Shown: positions 35,080 through 44,218 of the stretch, one piece after another
How the letters are laid out: each line of letters opens with the position of its first letter
Position numbering within the stretch: the first letter of the stretch is position 1
NCBI RefSeq assembly: GCF_020622345.1
Contig: NZ_JACNMO010000003.1
Span: 1-64,000 of the forward strand
Reading direction: 5' to 3'
Origin: Roseobacter weihaiensis
Lineage (GTDB): Bacteria > Pseudomonadota > Alphaproteobacteria > Rhodobacterales > Rhodobacteraceae
DNA: 64,000 bases
Made by a program: the position numbers and the translations under genes
The notes under the pieces: generated by a model
The model's database searches: none
What the model saw: the letters and a program-made list of their open reading frames with translations, nothing else
What the model was told of the DNA's origin: nothing

Positions 35080-37493
35080 GGCAAGGGCCCTTCCTTCACG
35101 AACCCGTCGATCACGTTTTCCATAATCTGCGAGACGTTGTTGTCGTAATTATTGTGACTGAGAGAGCCACACCAGGTCATTGATCCAACAGAGAAAACGG
35201 CACCGTCATTGGGCGTTTTATAATACACGATGTCGGCACGAGTATTGGGGTTATTCTCACCCGTCCCGGCTGAGAAATAGCCGCGTGCGTGGAAGGTTGA
35301 TTCCTCAGACACAGTCACGAACATGTCGTTATGCCCTTCGGAATGCGCCAGCAGATAGGCACGATGCGGTGTGCCCAACTCAATATCGTAGCGGTCAAGC
35401 TCCAGTCCGGCCGCCCCGTCCCCGATCAAGCCGAAGTTCCCGATGGGTTCGTCGAGGCCGACGCCTTCCATAATCCACGAACACTCGGGCAATTCACTGT
35501 CGGGCGCACGCCGGTAATAGGACGAGTAGGTCAACCCGAAGCTGGTGAAGGACACGCCCAGGAGCTTGGACATGGCGCGCCCGCGCACCCGCCACAGCCC
35601 GCCGTGTTTGCCGTCAAAGGCGTTGCAGTACTCACCCGGCGCGATGGTCCAGGCGCGGGTGCCATTGTCGCCCTTGCGTACCTCGATGATGTTGGAATTG
35701 TCGGGATGGGCTGCGGTGATCCAGTAGAACCCGTTCGCAGCCAGATACATGAAGCGGCCCCCCTGCATCTGATAGTCGTGGTAGGCGTCCATCATCTGTT
35801 CGGTGGGGTATTCGGGGTGGTGCGGTGTCATCACCACCCGATACTTGTTCAAAAGCTCCACACCTTCGGCCTGCAGGTCCTGATCGCAATGGATATCGAC
35901 CGGGTAATCCTTCTGATCCAGCCAATCGACCAAATGCAGATCCGCATTCAACTGCCACAGGGAGGGGGACAGAATGTGAATGTATTTGGGCCGCATGTTC
36001 AGAATTGGCCGAAGGCGTGAAGAGACGTTGACACCCCACCCGTCACGATAATGTGCATAGGTGCCAAGGCCATAGCCTTTCTCCTGATTGAGCAGCAGGT
36101 CTTCGGGCTGCAAGAGCGGCACGCGGCCCGTAAGAAGTTGGGCAATCACCGAGTTCACAGACAGGTTGTCATTGGCATAGGCCATATAGCTGAAGGTCGG
36201 GATGATCAGGGCGATCTTGGCACCCGACCCCTCTTTCGGCGGACGCACGAAGAAGGGGATGTAATCCTCGGTCTCGGGGCTGGCGATCCGGTTGACGCGC
36301 ATCCGGGCGGCATAAACGCCACTGGGCAGCCCTTGCGGCACGGTGAAGGCAAAGGATTCTTCCCACCGGGCATCATCAACGCTTTCGTCGTGGAAATGGA
36401 TGGCGCCGAATTCCTGCGGACCATGTTTGAAACTCATGTAATCCGAGGACCAGTTGAACCCAGTCACCCCGCGCACCGGCATGTTGATGCCCTGCCCGTG
36501 TTGCAGGCAGAGGCTCTTGTCGATGATCGTGGGCGAGGCGGCATTTTCCGATATATTGGCCGCAAAGTCCCAGGCACCGATCACCGCCGCACGCAACTCA
36601 TTACCGACATTCTCCAGACCTGGCGCACCCAACAGCAACTCGATCTCCGCATCGCTCAGCGCGCGTTTGGCCAGTTTGGGCCGTTCAATCTTGCCGTTGA
36701 AATTCAACGTGTTGACCGGAATTTCAATCGGCTCATGCACGTCCTTGAAATGCGCACCACCAATGAACCGGCCCGAACGGGCCTTTTGACTGGCCGCCGC
36801 CATCAGGAAGGGTGCGTCATTGGCCGCGGGCCCGCCCATATGCGACGAGCCGCGATAGGCGCCTTGCGTGTCGTCCAGCGGATGCAGCATCGACATGCCA
36901 TGCCCGCCATTCGTGTTGGTGAGATAGGGCCGCTGCGCGACGCGCACTTCGCCTGTCCTGGCATCGTAAGTCGCCGACACCTTATACCAGACCTTGCGGA
37001 ACAGCGGTTTGCCGGTTGAGAATTCCTCAACCCGACCCGTGCCATGGCCGATGCGCAGGCTCAGCTCGCCATGTTCGTTGATGAAGAGGCCATAACCCGT
37101 CTGCGCCGCGTCATCCCATTTCGACAGGATCGCCTGAGGACCCACCTCGACCCCTTCGATGTCCACATAGGGCGTGGTGGGATAGATATAGGCGCAAAGC
37201 GTAAAGCTGCTGACGTTCAGGATCTCGTTATGCGGCACCAGGATATAGCTGCCGGCATGCATCGGCTGGTTCTTGCCGGGATACATGTCGCTGACATGGG
37301 TATGGATCAGCTCTTCCTTATAGCCTGGTCCTTCAGGGTTGGTGTCGCCATGGATCAGGCGAACGATGTCGGCCTGAAACGGCTCGTTGTACTCCGAATG
37401 TACGTGAAACCGGATGGTCTCGCCCGGGCGGGCGGAAAACCGGTCTGAATAGCCGGTGATCTGCAGCAGATGGTCTTGAACGTCTTGTGTCAC
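35076..37493 (-). CDS. dmfA2: N,N-dimethylformamidase, large subunit
   Basis: An 805-residue protein matching the large (about 85 kDa) subunit of N,N-dimethylformamidase, which hydrolyses DMF to dimethylamine and formate with a mononuclear iron centre (Tyr, Tyr, Glu ligands in the known structure). Residues about 85-290 form a LamG/concanavalin-like domain (FTLCAYIYPTTPY...AILSKWDD...GYGLFINEHGELSLRIG). The C-terminal half is the catalytic region (IIPTFSYMAYAND, HILSPSLWQL, MTPHHPEYPTEQMMDAYHDY, FMYLAANGFYW). I did not align individual iron ligands. It follows the small-subunit gene by 39 bp. Confidence 0.85.
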   Translation of the reverse strand: MTQDVQDHLLQITGYSDRFSARPGETIRFHVHSEYNEPFQADIVRLIHGDTNPEGPGYKEELIHTHVSDMYPGKNQPMHAGSYILVPHNEILNVSSFTLCAYIYPTTPYVDIEGVEVGPQAILSKWDDAAQTGYGLFINEHGELSLRIGHGTGRVEEFSTGKPLFRKVWYKVSATYDARTGEVRVAQRPYLTNTNGGHGMSMLHPLDDTQGAYRGSSHMGGPAANDAPFLMAAASQKARSGRFIGGAHFKDVHEPIEIPVNTLNFNGKIERPKLAKRALSDAEIELLLGAPGLENVGNELRAAVIGAWDFAANISENAASPTIIDKSLCLQHGQGINMPVRGVTGFNWSSDYMSFKHGPQEFGAIHFHDESVDDARWEESFAFTVPQGLPSGVYAARMRVNRIASPETEDYIPFFVRPPKEGSGAKIALIIPTFSYMAYANDNLSVNSVIAQLLTGRVPLLQPEDLLLNQEKGYGLGTYAHYRDGWGVNVSSRLRPILNMRPKYIHILSPSLWQLNADLHLVDWLDQKDYPVDIHCDQDLQAEGVELLNKYRVVMTPHHPEYPTEQMMDAYHDYQMQGGRFMYLAANGFYWITAAHPDNSNIIEVRKGDNGTRAWTIAPGEYCNAFDGKHGGLWRVRGRAMSKLLGVSFTSFGLTYSSYYRRAPDSELPECSWIMEGVGLDEPIGNFGLIGDGAAGLELDRYDIELGTPHRAYLLAHSEGHNDMFVTVSEESTFHARGYFSAGTGENNPNTRADIVYYKTPNDGAVFSVGSMTWCGSLSHNNYDNNVSQIMENVIDGFVKEGPLP

Positions 37494-37532
37494 TTTGACT
37501 TCCTGTAATCTTGTCGTGCGGGGGGCCGCCGA

Positions 37533-37961
37533 TCACATTTCGATGCCGTAACCGGCCAGAAAAACTTCGAGCCGCTTGAGAAAGATTGCGTGTTCCGCAT
37601 CCTCTCGGGTTGGGTAGGTTTCAGCCGATATCTCGACACGCCCGCCGCGCTGGCCGGGCAGGAAGCCGATGGCGTATTCTTCCCACGGTTTGACTTCGAC
37701 GATGGTGTGTTTGCCCCGCATCGGCACGGTTCTGAGCTTGTCGATCAACTTGGTGAGCACATCGGAATACATCGGCGCAGGCTCCCCCGGTTGGGTGGCG
37801 GCGTAGACCGGCAGCGCACGGTGTTCGGCGATGATGGCGGCCCGCCCTTCCGGGTCGAGAAGCGTCGGCAGCACATACATCCGCATGTCGTAATCATCGA
37901 CCGCCGCGAAACCATAGTTTCCCTGCAGGGCCGTCTTGGGGTCTTTGTGCTTTCGTGCCAT
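37533..37961 (-). CDS. dmfA1: N,N-dimethylformamidase, small subunit
   Basis: A 142-residue basic protein just upstream of the large subunit, the order seen in Paracoccus and Alcaligenes DMFase loci, where the small subunit is about 15 kDa. It has GNYGFAAVDDYDMRMYVLPTLLDPEGRAAII and a C-terminal segment RVEISAETYPTREDAEHAIF. I start at the ATG at 37961, preceded by AGGAG at 8 nt; another ATG at 37982 is in frame. Identification rests on size, position and resemblance, so it is less secure than the large subunit. Confidence 0.75.
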   Translation of the reverse strand: MARKHKDPKTALQGNYGFAAVDDYDMRMYVLPTLLDPEGRAAIIAEHRALPVYAATQPGEPAPMYSDVLTKLIDKLRTVPMRGKHTIVEVKPWEEYAIGFLPGQRGGRVEISAETYPTREDAEHAIFLKRLEVFLAGYGIEM

Positions 37962-38025
37962 GCTCGTGCTCCTGAAGCGCATCCGGTTAAGTTCTGCTCT
38001 CCCCCGGAAAGCTATCTAGCTGATT

Positions 38026-39750
38026 TCAAATACGTTTCTTAGGACCAATTGGTTTGCCTGATGCCAGTGACGACTTGCCCGAAACCAGGCTTGTCAAGGT
38101 TTCGCTACCCTGGACCAGGCCTACCTCTTGGATCAGGCTGTCCAGGATCGGCGCATGGGTGCGGTAGCGCAGCGCACCTGACACCGCCCGGTCCACCAGA
38201 TTGCCATCGTCACCCCCGGCGGGCCGACCCGCACCTGATCCGTCATCGCCATTACCGGATGTGGTGCTTTCACCATTGAGCCCGCCCACATCGATGATCT
38301 TGATGCCGTCGATGTTCTCGATTGGTTTGACGCTTTCGCGAATGATGTCCGGCAGCGCCTTGATCGTGTCGAGCTTGACCTGCATGTCAACCTGCTCGGA
38401 AGATAGGATATTGGCAGCTTCGTTGATCCGCTGTCGGCCTTCGGCTTCGGCCAGACGCCGAACACGCTCGGCAGCGGCCTCGGCATTGGCAATGACTTCC
38501 TTGGCGCTGGCCAGGTCCTGCGCGGCGAGCTTCTCAGCTTGTGCCGCGATCTTCGTGGCAATGGCCTTCTCCTGCGCGACGCGCTGTGATTTCAGCTCAG
38601 CCACCGCTTTCTCGCGCTCGGCCCGCGCCACCTCGCGGGCAGTATCGACCTGCTCCTCGGCGGTGGCTGCCTTGGCCTCGGCCGAGCGTGTGGCCTCCGA
38701 GACCTTGGCGCGTTCCTGCTGCTTGGCCAGCAGAGCGATCTCGCGTTCCTGCTCGGCGATTTTGAGGGCGCGCTGACGGTCAATCTCCATCACTTCTAGT
38801 GTCTTCGACTTCTCAAGCTCGGCTTCACGGAGAGTGCGTTCGGTGGCGATCCGTTCCATCGAAACGGTCTGCTCTGATGCCAGGCGCAGCTTCTCGACAG
38901 TCTCGGTCTCAGCGATTTCCGCTTCGGAGGATTGCCGCGTGCTTTCCGCCTGCGCCTTGGCGATGTCGGCCGCTTGGGAGGCGCGGCGCTGCGCGATCTC
39001 ATAATCGGTCTGCATCCGCGCGTATTCGGACTGACGCTTAACCTCCAGGCTCTTCTCTTCCGCCGCCAGGTTGGTCTGTTCGATCTTCAACTCGGACGCG
39101 CGTTCGATCTCATTGCGGGTTTTGCGGCTTTCCTCGGTTTCCCGGGTGATCTTGATCAGGCCTTCGGCGTCAAACGTGTTGTTGGGGTCGAAATACTGCT
39201 TCTCGGTCTGATCCATGTTGGAGAGGGAAACGGATTCCAGCTCCAAACCGTTCATCGTGACCGCACCGTGGATCATCTCGGCCACCCGATCAGTAAAACC
39301 CTTTGCATCGGAATGCAGCTCGTCCAGCGTCATCTCCGCAGTGGCGGCGCGCATGGCATCCACGAATTTACCGCTCATCAGCTCCTGAATGGATTGCGGA
39401 TTAAGCGTGCGCGGGCCGAGGGTCTGTGCGGCCAATGCAACGCCTTCCCTGGTCCCGGCGACACGGACGTAGAACGCGGTTTCTATGTCCACGCGCATCT
39501 TGTCTTTGGTGACGAGCCCCTTCTCGCGGGCGCGCTCCACGACGAGCCGCAGTGTGGACATGTTCACTGGCGTGGTTTGATGGATGATCGGGATGGCCAG
39601 CGCGCCACCGGTCAGAACGATCCGCTCACCGCCAAAACCGGTTCTGACAAAGGCCACGTCTTTGGAACTGCGCTGATAGAATTTGGCATAGATCACGATG
39701 AGGATCAAAAGGATGACCAGTCCGATGAGGACCATGTTTGCCGTGATCAT
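38026..39750 (-). CDS. Flotillin/YqiK-type SPFH membrane protein
   Basis: A 574-residue protein. An N-terminal membrane anchor (MVLIGLVILLILIVIYAKFY) precedes an SPFH domain (about 40-200: KDVAFVRTGFGGERIVLTGG, VDIETAFYVRV). A long Ala/Glu-rich coiled coil (about 220-460: EESRKTRNEIERASELKIEQT..., AEREKAVAELKSQRVAQEKA) and a flotillin C-terminus (DTIKALPDIIRESVKPIENIDGIKIIDVGG) follow. It scaffolds ordered membrane regions. GGGG precedes the ATG at 39750. It lies 64 bp upstream of the DMFase small subunit on the same strand, so it may be the first gene of that operon. Confidence 0.88.
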   Translation of the reverse strand: MITANMVLIGLVILLILIVIYAKFYQRSSKDVAFVRTGFGGERIVLTGGALAIPIIHQTTPVNMSTLRLVVERAREKGLVTKDKMRVDIETAFYVRVAGTREGVALAAQTLGPRTLNPQSIQELMSGKFVDAMRAATAEMTLDELHSDAKGFTDRVAEMIHGAVTMNGLELESVSLSNMDQTEKQYFDPNNTFDAEGLIKITRETEESRKTRNEIERASELKIEQTNLAAEEKSLEVKRQSEYARMQTDYEIAQRRASQAADIAKAQAESTRQSSEAEIAETETVEKLRLASEQTVSMERIATERTLREAELEKSKTLEVMEIDRQRALKIAEQEREIALLAKQQERAKVSEATRSAEAKAATAEEQVDTAREVARAEREKAVAELKSQRVAQEKAIATKIAAQAEKLAAQDLASAKEVIANAEAAAERVRRLAEAEGRQRINEAANILSSEQVDMQVKLDTIKALPDIIRESVKPIENIDGIKIIDVGGLNGESTTSGNGDDGSGAGRPAGGDDGNLVDRAVSGALRYRTHAPILDSLIQEVGLVQGSETLTSLVSGKSSLASGKPIGPKKRI

Positions 39751-40070
39751 AAGTTTTCCCCGTTGTTTTTGCCGCGCGGTGCGTCCGTTGGCCACACCAG
39801 ATTTGCGGATGAGCCCAACGATTCGAGTTATGAAATTTTGTTTACTATGAGTAATCATTTTGACTAGTCAAGCGCGATAAAGTGACGCGAAACCTTGAAA
39901 GCGTGTCAAATTCGAGGAATTTTCCGTTCGAAAGTGCTTAGTTATAGCGATTTAAACTAAACAATACGTGGTGTCGAAAGTTGCCGGCTAACTTGCTTCC
40001 GGTTGCCGGAATGCCCAAATCAACTTAGAAACACGGAAAATGTCAGTTTGTAGTAATCGAGAGCGGGTTC
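39751..40070. other. Divergent intergenic region between flotillin and the LuxR response regulator
   Basis: 320 bp without a gene. It is AT-richer than its surroundings and should hold both promoters. It contains the 12-bp palindrome at 39860-39871 and a looser inverted repeat, TTAGTT (39938-39943) with AACTAA (39955-39960). I see no confident -35/-10 pair. Confidence 0.6.
39860..39871. promoter_or_regulatory. 12-bp perfect palindrome, possible response-regulator site
   Basis: TTGACTAGTCAA is a perfect palindrome 110 bp upstream of the flotillin start and 200 bp upstream of the LuxR-type regulator. A NarL/LuxR dimer would bind such a site. The link to this regulator is inferred from position only. 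Confidence 0.4.
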
Positions 40071-40742
40071 ATGAAAATTCTCTTTGCGGATGACCATTGG
40101 ATCGTTCGGGCGTCTCTGCGGCATGTTTTTGAACGCCTTGGCATCAAGCTCGAAGCGTTGGAGGCGGGCAGCTATCAGGAGGCCATGGAGCTGCTTGAGG
40201 CAGAGGCCTCGGTCGGGCTCGTTGTCGTTGACCTGATCATGCCCGGGTTTCATGACTTTGAGGGTTTACAGGTGCTTCGGGCAACCTACCCCGAGATTCC
40301 CGTCATCGTTCTATCGGTTCATGAAGACCGTAAATCCGTTATGCGCTGCATCGAGCTTGGCGTGGTTGGATATGTGCCCAAAACCACAGATGCCAAGGAG
40401 CTGTCCCGTGCGTTTGAGCGGGTACTGGCAGGCGATGTTTACTTCCCGCGCGATATCCTCGCCCGCGATATTCCGGTCGAGGTTGAAGGGGCCGCAGCGT
40501 CAATCCAGGACCGGGTGGGTGTGGACTGGAAAGTTCTGACCAGCCGCGAAAAAGAAGTGATGTCCTGGCTGGGGCGCGGCATGTCTGACGCCAAGATCGC
40601 CGATATCCTACGGCTCAGCCCGAACACGGTGCGCGTTCATGTGAAGAACATCATGAAGAAGCTTGGCCTGTCTGACCGCGCGGAGACAATCCACTTCGCC
40701 GTTACGAATGTCCGGAACCTTCTGCCGGATAACGCGGAGTGA
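40071..40742 (+). CDS. LuxR/NarL-family response regulator
   Basis: A 223-residue response regulator. The receiver domain (1-120) has FADDHW, the phospho-acceptor D54 in VVVDLIMPG and the PKTTDAKEL lysine. A LuxR helix-turn-helix follows at about 155-215 (LTSREKEVMSWLGRGMSDAKIADILRLSPNTVRVHVKNIMKKLG). It is coupled to the hybrid kinase (GTGA) and divergent from the flotillin/DMFase operon. The regulator DmfR of the Paracoccus DMFase locus is also described as LuxR-type, which supports a role in controlling dmf genes. Confidence 0.88.
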   Translation: MKILFADDHWIVRASLRHVFERLGIKLEALEAGSYQEAMELLEAEASVGLVVVDLIMPGFHDFEGLQVLRATYPEIPVIVLSVHEDRKSVMRCIELGVVGYVPKTTDAKELSRAFERVLAGDVYFPRDILARDIPVEVEGAAASIQDRVGVDWKVLTSREKEVMSWLGRGMSDAKIADILRLSPNTVRVHVKNIMKKLGLSDRAETIHFAVTNVRNLLPDNAE

Positions 40743-42697
40743 ACGCGCCGGAAGGGAACAGTATGGCATTTGAAATCCCGGTTACGCCAAACACGGATCG
40801 CTATGCCATCGCTGCGGGCCTGCTGAATTGCTTTTCCTACGCGGTTCAATTCAGGAATGACGCGCCCACACTGATCTGGCATTCCGGCACATTGAGCAAC
40901 CTGACAGTGCCACCCATCGTGCTGCACGCCAATCCAAACAACACGATCAAAATTGCCGATGCCGACGTAAAGCGGTTCGAAGACCATATCGACCGACTGA
41001 CAACGGGCAATAAATCCGAAGTTGAGTACCGCCTGATCCTGGCCGATGGCAGTTTGCTCTGGTTAAGAGAGGCGGCCACGCCCATTCACGGCCCCCAGGG
41101 CAACGTGATGGAGATCGTCGGCTCCATTCAGGACATCTCCAAGACACGGGCGCCGGCAGGCGGCGGCACTGATGAGGGTCTTTTCCGCAAGGCTTTCCAC
41201 CAGTCAGAGTTTGGTCTAGCGATCTGGGATGCCGAGGACTGCCTCGTGACGTGGAATCCCAAATTCGAAGAGCATTTCCTGGCAGTGGCAGCCATCCTCT
41301 CGCCGGGTATGACAAGCGAGGCGTTCTTCGATGCGCTTGCGGCGAACAAGGAGATATACTCAGGCAGTGAGCCCGAACTTTGGGCGAAGCAGCAGCTATC
41401 TGCCCATCGCGGAGGCCGCTCTTCCGAGTTGACCCTGCCGGACGGGCGTTTTTTCGCAATGAACGAAAGACCGATTGCGCGCGTCGGCTGCGTCACAATC
41501 GTCAATGACGTATCCTCGCAAAGACGGGGTGAACGGGCACTGCAACAAGCACGGGAATTGGCGGAACTGGCCAATGCCACCAAGTCCCGTTTTTTGCGCG
41601 CGGCCAACCATGATTTGCGCCAGCCTTTGGCGACCATCAAGATCCTGACCTACAACTGCATCGAGGAAGAGGATATCAGCAAGACACAGGAGATGCTGCA
41701 TGCGATTGATGTCTCCACCAGCATCATGGAAGATATTCTGAGCGTCTTGCTGCAGGTGGGCCAACTTGACGCGGGCAAGGTCGTGCCTATGGTAACCAAT
41801 TTCCAGATCGCACCCTTTCTGGAGCGGGTTCGTACGCAATTCGAGTCTCAAGCCAGAGAGAAGGGCCTTGAGCTCCGCATCATTTCAAATCAGGCAACCA
41901 TCCAGAGCGACCACGCCATGCTGGAACGGATCGTCAGCAATTTCGTGGCCAATGCGATCCGCTACACCGCTCAAGGCAGAATTCTCGTCGGCTGCCGCAA
42001 GCGGGGCAACACGCTGCGGATCGAGGTGCATGACACGGGCTGCGGGATAAAACGCGAAAACCTCAGCAGTATCTTTGAGGAGTTCTTTCAGGTCAGGGCC
42101 AGGGAGGAATCCAAGAAGATGGGTCTTGGGCTGGGCCTGAACATTGCCGCACGCATGGCACAGATGTTAGAGCATAAGATTTCCGTGGACTCAGTGCCTG
42201 GCAAAGGGTCGGTGTTCTCGATCGATGTCCCACTCGGCAATGTCTGGCAAAGCGATATCGGTGTGCCCGAAGTGTCCGAGGCGATTGGTGGCCAGTTCGC
42301 GGGCATTTGCGCCATCGTACTGGAAGACGATGACATCCTGCGCGGCACCATCAGCACGCTGCTGGAGCGCTGGGGTATAGAGGTCACCAGCACGGAAAGC
42401 CGCGCCGCATTTGACCGGCTTGTCGTCGACACAAAGTTAGAGGCCGACATCCTCCTGGCCGATTACAGGCTTGGCGTTAGCGACACCGGCACACAAGCCG
42501 CGAAAGACCTGTCGCAGCTCTATGGACGCCCGGTTCCGACGGTGATCATGACCGCCGATACCGACCCCAAACTGGTTGAGGAGATCAAGGCAGACGGCTT
42601 TCCGCTCCTGATCAAACCCATCAGCCCACCGCAGTTACGCGTACTGATGCACAACCTGCTGTTCGAACCCGACCTGCTCAACATACAAGGCTCCTGA
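40739..42697 (+). CDS. Soluble hybrid histidine kinase (PAS-PAS-HisKA-HATPase-REC)
   Basis: A 652-residue protein with no membrane helix. Two PAS regions (about 30-140 ending VGSIQDISKTR, and 150-270) precede the HisKA domain with H291 in RAANHDLRQPL. The ATPase domain has NFVANAIRYT, DTGCGI and GLGLGL. A C-terminal receiver (about 525-640) carries D575 in LLADYRLG. The GTG at 40739 overlaps the regulator stop; an ATG at 40763 with GAAGGGAA upstream is an alternative start. Its stop overlaps the binding-protein start (TGATG). Signal input is probably cytoplasmic, perhaps through that protein. Confidence 0.87.
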   Translation: MNAPEGNSMAFEIPVTPNTDRYAIAAGLLNCFSYAVQFRNDAPTLIWHSGTLSNLTVPPIVLHANPNNTIKIADADVKRFEDHIDRLTTGNKSEVEYRLILADGSLLWLREAATPIHGPQGNVMEIVGSIQDISKTRAPAGGGTDEGLFRKAFHQSEFGLAIWDAEDCLVTWNPKFEEHFLAVAAILSPGMTSEAFFDALAANKEIYSGSEPELWAKQQLSAHRGGRSSELTLPDGRFFAMNERPIARVGCVTIVNDVSSQRRGERALQQARELAELANATKSRFLRAANHDLRQPLATIKILTYNCIEEEDISKTQEMLHAIDVSTSIMEDILSVLLQVGQLDAGKVVPMVTNFQIAPFLERVRTQFESQAREKGLELRIISNQATIQSDHAMLERIVSNFVANAIRYTAQGRILVGCRKRGNTLRIEVHDTGCGIKRENLSSIFEEFFQVRAREESKKMGLGLGLNIAARMAQMLEHKISVDSVPGKGSVFSIDVPLGNVWQSDIGVPEVSEAIGGQFAGICAIVLEDDDILRGTISTLLERWGIEVTSTESRAAFDRLVVDTKLEADILLADYRLGVSDTGTQAAKDLSQLYGRPVPTVIMTADTDPKLVEEIKADGFPLLIKPISPPQLRVLMHNLLFEPDLLNIQGS

Positions 42698-43932
42698 TGT
42701 CCCAGAATCCCCCGATACCCATCGGTTCCATGTTGCCTCTGTCCGGGCCATCCGCTGCGGACGGGGGCGAGTTCCATCACGGCACCCGGCTCGCCGTTGA
42801 AGAGGTCAATGCAAGCGGTGGCATCTGTGGTCGGCAGATTGAGTTGATCCCCATCGATACCTGCACGCAGACAGCCGGAGAGGTTATTTCGGCCGCCCAA
42901 AAGCTCATTCACGAGCACGGCGTGCACGCCATCATCAACGGCTACAATATCGGCCCACAAAACTCGGAATACGACCTGATAGCCGATGCAGGCATCATCT
43001 ATATTCACCACAACACATCGCTTCAGCATCACGATACCGTCGCGAGTGATCCGGACCGCTATTTCGGCTGTTTCATGGGAGATCCCGCCGACTACTGGTA
43101 TGGTCAGGGCTTCATCAAGTTCATCTCATGGCTACGCGACACCGGCGGCTGGACACCGCACAACAACCGGCTGGCGATCATCTCGGGTTCCAAGCCTTAC
43201 TCCATCGTGGTGGCCAATGCGATGAAGTCGGTGGCCAAGGATTTCGGCTGGAACCTGGTTTTCGGCCCCGAGATTGTTCAGACGCCCACAACCAATTGGC
43301 GCGATGTACTTAACAGGGTGCGCCCGCTCGATCCCGCGGTTTTGGCGAACACGCATTTCTATGCGGTGGATCTGGCCGCCTTTCAAAAGCAATTCATGGA
43401 AAGCCCAATGAACGCGCTGGTCTATCTGCAATATGGCGCGATGCACCAGACCTTTCGCGAGATGACCGAGAAGGACGGCGAAGGCATCGTCGTGGGCACG
43501 GTCATCGGCCTGCTTGATGATGAGGCCGGTCGCGCTTTTGCCGCGCGTTACCATGCGAGGTTCGGCGAGAATTCCACGCCGTTCGTGGGGTGCCTTCCCT
43601 ATAGCTCGGTGCATCACTACGCGATGGCTGCGTCGTTGGCGGGCGGCACAGGCGGCCCTGGTGATTTCGACCAGAACCGTCGCATCGCGGCCAAGCTGCA
43701 TGACACCATTTATCGCAGCGTCGCAGGCACGATCAATTACCATCCGGTCTGGCAATCAGCGATCCCGTTTCCTGATGCAACATCGGACCCGTCTCTGGGT
43801 GTCCCCCATCTGTTCTATCAGATCCAGGATCACAAGGCCCCTCTGACACTGATCGCACCGGAGCCCTACAACAAAGGGAGATACAAGGCACCACCGTGGA
43901 TGTTGAGCGTCGCGCGAACCGACGGCAGCTGA
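42697..43932 (+). CDS. Cytoplasmic amide-type binding protein, probable AmiC-like sensor
   Basis: A 411-residue Peripla_BP_6 protein that starts directly with the mature fold (MSQNPPIPIGSMLPLSGPS): no signal peptide, no Tat motif, no lipobox. It is a close paralogue of the exported binding protein at 32972; VHAIINGYNIGP, ASDPDRYFGCFM and VQTPTT are shared and the two align end to end. The ATG overlaps the kinase stop. AmiC of Pseudomonas is the precedent for a cytoplasmic binding protein that senses amides and controls a regulator. I infer that it reports intracellular amide to the kinase. Confidence 0.83.
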   Translation: MSQNPPIPIGSMLPLSGPSAADGGEFHHGTRLAVEEVNASGGICGRQIELIPIDTCTQTAGEVISAAQKLIHEHGVHAIINGYNIGPQNSEYDLIADAGIIYIHHNTSLQHHDTVASDPDRYFGCFMGDPADYWYGQGFIKFISWLRDTGGWTPHNNRLAIISGSKPYSIVVANAMKSVAKDFGWNLVFGPEIVQTPTTNWRDVLNRVRPLDPAVLANTHFYAVDLAAFQKQFMESPMNALVYLQYGAMHQTFREMTEKDGEGIVVGTVIGLLDDEAGRAFAARYHARFGENSTPFVGCLPYSSVHHYAMAASLAGGTGGPGDFDQNRRIAAKLHDTIYRSVAGTINYHPVWQSAIPFPDATSDPSLGVPHLFYQIQDHKAPLTLIAPEPYNKGRYKAPPWMLSVARTDGS

Positions 43933-44218
43933 AAGCGAAGCCATCTCCGATGGGTAAAGAAACAAAATCCAGTTTTGTCGAAGCTGTATCTTGTCCTGAA
44001 CATATTGATGGCCGAATTGGCAGCCTCACTATAAGACGCCTATGTGGGCGTTATACTGGTGACATCAGTCTGAATGAAGCCGCCGTCACTTTTGGTGTCC
44101 AGGTTCCCGAACCAGATCGCCGGGAGAGGCCGTCGCTCAAATCCATTTCTTTGTAAGCTGGCCCGCCTCGCGGTTTATCTCCATCCGCACCGAACCGCCG
44201 CAGGTCAGTGCTGCCGCG

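Noticed and set aside
38201-39867. Long plus-strand frames opposite the flotillin coiled coil
   Set aside because: They mirror its Ala/Glu/Arg repeats; typical antisense shadows in GC-rich DNA.
44036-44051. Small hairpin ACGCC...GGCGT, possible terminator
   Set aside because: Only a 5-bp stem with no T-run; too weak to call.
43896-44156. 86-codon frame after the cytoplasmic binding protein
   Set aside because: It overlaps the end of that gene in another frame, has no Shine-Dalgarno site and no protein-like pattern.
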